Shown piece after piece: positions 4,678 through 6,756 of a stretch of 6,756 bases of DNA. The position numbers and the translations under genes are program-made. The stretch's first letter is position 1; each line of letters starts with the position of its first letter. The stretch is taken from NCBI GenBank assembly GCA_016840695.1, contig JAEORV010000085.1, positions 1 through 6,756 of the forward strand, read 5' to 3'. The notes under the pieces are model-generated. The model saw nothing but the letters and a program-made list of their open reading frames with translations, did no database searches and was not told the DNA's origin. The DNA is from Promethearchaeota archaeon. Lineage in GTDB: Archaea > Asgardarchaeota > Lokiarchaeia > Sigyniarchaeales > SOKP01.

Positions 4678-5832
4678 TTGATTAAATTGGCAGAAGAAGA
4701 AAGTTTTTTAAATGCAAAAGCACTTGTCGTGGATAACGGTACGGGTATCTCAAAAAATGGTTTCGCCGGAGAGGATCAACCTCGTTCTGTGTTTCCCACC
4801 CTCATTGGTTACCCGAAATATGAGTCAATCATGACTGATGTGGAGCATTACACGAGAGAATATTACATTGGTGAAGAAGCAATGCAACTTAAAGGTGTCT
4901 TGAAACTGATGTTCCCTGTAGAACATGGAATCATTGAAGATTGGACCGCAATGGAAAAAATTTGGCATTATACATTTTATACTGACTTGCGAATTGATCC
5001 TAGCGAACATCCTGTACTCTTGACCGAAGCTCCATTAAATCCAAGGCCAAATCGTGAAAAAATGGCTGAAATTATGTTCGAGACATTCAACACTCCTGCG
5101 CTTTACGTGGCAATGCAAGCAGTGTTATCACTTTATGCATCTGGTCGTACGACAGGATGCGTCATAGATATTGGAGACGGTGTATCTCACGTTGTACCAA
5201 TCTTCGAAGGTTTCGCCTTAAGTCACGCGATTTCTAGAATTGATCTTGCTGGTCGAGACATTACGACTTACTTACAAAGATTACTCAGGCAGAAGGGATA
5301 TTCCTTTACTACATCGGCAGAAAAACAAATTGTAAGAGATATTAAAGAAAAATTATGCTATGTAGCAATTGATCCCGAAAAAGAGATGATGCTTTCAAAG
5401 AAAGTCGCAGGAATGGAGAAATCATACATGCTTCCAGATGGAGAAACCATTAATGTTGGTGTCGAAAGGTTCTTAGCCCCAGAATGCTTCTTTAATCCAA
5501 GCGTTATTGGAAAAGAATTAGAGCCATTAGACGATGTTATTGTAGGAGCTATCTCTGAGTGTGATGTTGACCTCAGAAGGGACCTTTACAGCAACATAGT
5601 TCTTTCCGGCGGTTCTACGATGTTCCCAGGCATTAAGGAACGGTTAACCAAGGAAATTAAGGAACAAATTCCTGAGTCGGTCGACGTGAAAATCATTGCG
5701 CCACCAGAAAGGATGTATTCCGTGTGGATTGGCGGGTCGATCTTGAGCTCCTTGAAGACCTTCCATAGAATGTGGGTTACAAGAAGGGAGTATAAAGAGA
5801 TGGGACCACAGGTCATCCACAGATGCTTTTAA
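4678..5832 (+). CDS. Eukaryote-like actin (lokiactin type)
   Basis: This cytoskeletal ATPase of 384 aa (eukaryotic actin 375) resembles eukaryotic actin from end to end. Phosphate-1 loop [17 protein letters not shown] is at 17-33 (Asp19 and Lys26 equal actin Asp11 and Lys18). Conserved blocks [12 protein letters not shown] (111-122) and [12 protein letters not shown] (134-145) follow. Gln147 equals catalytic Gln137, phosphate-2 DIGDGVSH is 164-171 (Asp164 and His171 equal Asp154 and His161), the adenosine motif [11 protein letters not shown] is 308-318, and the tail is [10 protein letters not shown] to HRCF. His83 equals the methylated His73. The DNase-binding loop (about 45-62) is two residues longer and more charged than in eukaryotic actin. 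No ATG is available before codon 52. TTG at 4678 is used here, but TTG at 4687, giving [11 protein letters not shown], resembles the acidic actin N terminus and is equally likely. It is cotranscribed with the RHH gene 6 bases upstream and followed by a strong terminator. Confidence 0.95.
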   Translation: MIKLAEEESFLNAKALVVDNGTGISKNGFAGEDQPRSVFPTLIGYPKYESIMTDVEHYTREYYIGEEAMQLKGVLKLMFPVEHGIIEDWTAMEKIWHYTFYTDLRIDPSEHPVLLTEAPLNPRPNREKMAEIMFETFNTPALYVAMQAVLSLYASGRTTGCVIDIGDGVSHVVPIFEGFALSHAISRIDLAGRDITTYLQRLLRQKGYSFTTSAEKQIVRDIKEKLCYVAIDPEKEMMLSKKVAGMEKSYMLPDGETINVGVERFLAPECFFNPSVIGKELEPLDDVIVGAISECDVDLRRDLYSNIVLSGGSTMFPGIKERLTKEIKEQIPESVDVKIIAPPERMYSVWIGGSILSSLKTFHRMWVTRREYKEMGPQVIHRCF

Positions 5833-5873
5833 GCCCGTTCGGGCAATCTCAACATTTTTTTTCTATTTTTTTT
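5833..5873 (+). terminator. Transcription terminator after the actin gene
   Basis: Immediately after the actin stop is a GC hairpin, GCCC-GTTC-GGGC (5833-5844), then two T8 tracts at 5855-5862 and 5866-5873. T-tracts alone end transcription in archaea; the hairpin could add 3'-end stability. It separates the actin operon from the convergent glycosidase. The rest of the gap to 5950 is AT-rich with no gene and no clear T-tract terminator for the minus strand. Confidence 0.65.
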
Positions 5874-5950
5874 CTATTTATTGATTTATTTTAATCAAAA
5901 GGTTATCAAGATTAGAAGCGAAAGAAAAGGAATAACTAATAAATACAAAA

Positions 5951-6756
5951 TTATTTAAAATTTGGCAAATATTTCTTTTGGAGCTCGAACATCTCGTCAA
6001 AAATTGCCTCCGCCATCTTAAAACTGCCGCAATTAACATCCATGGCAATGCAATTAATCGCAAGATCTTTAGACTCTTTTAGGATTGCCTCCACGCACAC
6101 ATCCTGGATAGAGGCCTCGATTCTCAGTAATGCTGCGATACTGCTGTGTAACTTTCCTAGTTTAACTCCATGGATTCCTTCTTTATCAATGCGACCAGTG
6201 CATTCGATCACCAAATCTCGAGGGAGGTTATCAATGATTCCGTCGTTTGGTATGTTCACGATCTCTAAATTACCCTTATCCTCTAACAATCCTTCCATTA
6301 TTGAAACGGCCCTCTCGCCAGAATCTTGCATTTTAAGCATTCCTTTCTTAGGATATCGCCCCTGCTTGAGACGCTTGTGAAATCTAATCAGTTTATTATT
6401 GATTCCCTGACCCCCTTGCTCCATTTGCTCGATCCATTCGTCAAAATCCTCATATTTAGTGTGATCCTTGGCAACTTGGACGTATTCTGCGAGATGATTG
6501 TCTCCCACGTAAGGAAACCAACCCGTACGCTTGTATATTTCAAACGTGAGGTCAGCGAAATGAAATTTATCCCATTTATCTTTTGTGTAGTATTTCATTA
6601 CATTTTCGTTGAACGTATTCATCAAATTCTTTCCTGTTCTCATGTCTTCCATGTCTATTACGAAGGCAAAATGATTTAACCCGCCTGCAACAATCTTTGT
6701 GTTTTCCTTATATTCCTTATTTTTAGCCAATTTTTCTTTCGATGGTAAATTTTGTA
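5951..6756 (-). CDS. Glycoside hydrolase family 4 enzyme, C-terminal part (runs off the right edge)
   Basis: The frame is open from base 6756 to TAA at 5951-5953, giving about 267 residues, slightly over half of a typical GH4 protein (roughly 430-480). GH4 enzymes are cytosolic NAD+- and divalent-metal-dependent alpha-galactosidases, alpha-glucosidases or 6-phospho-glycosidases that cleave by an oxidation-elimination route. Recognisable C-terminal family blocks are VAGGLNHFAF, whose His is the metal ligand equivalent; GWFPYVGDNHLAEY; IPNDGIIDNLPRDLVIE; LGKLHSSIAALLR; and FDEMFELQKKYLPNF at the end. A TTG at 6730 could be mistaken for a start, but coding sequence plainly continues upstream (QNLPSKEK precedes it in frame), and the Rossmann NAD domain that every GH4 protein needs must lie outside the window. 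The sugar specificity cannot be told from this half. It is convergent with the actin gene and on the same strand as the GPH symporter at the left edge. Confidence 0.88.
   Translation of the reverse strand, partial: QNLPSKEKLAKNKEYKENTKIVAGGLNHFAFVIDMEDMRTGKNLMNTFNENVMKYYTKDKWDKFHFADLTFEIYKRTGWFPYVGDNHLAEYVQVAKDHTKYEDFDEWIEQMEQGGQGINNKLIRFHKRLKQGRYPKKGMLKMQDSGERAVSIMEGLLEDKGNLEIVNIPNDGIIDNLPRDLVIECTGRIDKEGIHGVKLGKLHSSIAALLRIEASIQDVCVEAILKESKDLAINCIAMDVNCGSFKMAEAIFDEMFELQKKYLPNFK

Noticed and set aside
4678..5832. Eukaryotic contamination as the source of the actin
   Set aside because: The gene is intronless, sits in an archaeal-style operon with a TTG start, and is clearly divergent from eukaryotic actins in the D-loop and N terminus.
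6042..6679. Two overlapping plus-strand open frames across the right end
   Set aside because: They are antisense to the GH4 gene, whose conserved blocks run through the whole stretch.

Overview
This window looks like chromosomal DNA of an Asgard (Promethearchaeota) archaeon, most likely a Lokiarchaeia-type lineage. The main evidence is an intronless gene at 4678-5832 whose product is a eukaryote-like actin (lokiactin type) along its whole length. The signals around it are archaeal: TTTAAATA-type TATA boxes, Shine-Dalgarno sequences matching an archaeal 16S 3' end (AGGTGA, GGAGATGAT), TTG starts, T-tract terminators, tightly packed operons and AT-rich DNA. The lineage is inferred from gene content; no marker gene such as rRNA is present.

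Layout. At the left edge, on the minus strand, is the N-terminal part of a GPH/MelB-type sugar symporter (1-351). A short divergent promoter region (352-550) separates it from a plus-strand acyl-CoA metabolism cassette: an acyl-CoA dehydrogenase (551-1771), a crotonase-family protein 4 nt behind it (1776-2567), and a short-chain dehydrogenase (2640-3497) with its own good ribosome binding site. Together these resemble the oxidation, hydration/isomerisation and second oxidation steps of beta-oxidation. The crotonase, however, lacks both hydratase glutamates, and no thiolase or acyl-CoA ligase is visible. Next comes a small leucine-rich-repeat gene (3585-3980) whose repeat pattern runs upstream of any usable start codon, as if its 5' end has been lost.

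The most interesting part is 3981-5873. A compact promoter carries an inverted repeat, a perfect 14-bp palindrome over the TATA box, and an A8/T8 hairpin. It drives a two-gene operon: a 169-aa protein with a ribbon-helix-helix (RHH) DNA-binding motif followed by a coiled coil, then the actin. The actin begins with TTG, has no clear Shine-Dalgarno, and lies in the same frame as its neighbour, separated by a single TAA. An RHH DNA-binding protein encoded directly before an actin is the general architecture of ParR/ParM DNA-segregation modules, but here the filament protein is a eukaryote-like actin. That functional link is inference.

At the right edge, on the minus strand and convergent with the actin, is the C-terminal part of a glycoside hydrolase family 4 enzyme (5951-6756). 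GH4 enzymes and GPH symporters are classic partners (melA/melB). The two flanking minus-strand genes may therefore be parts of one sugar-use region with the plus-strand genes lying between them.
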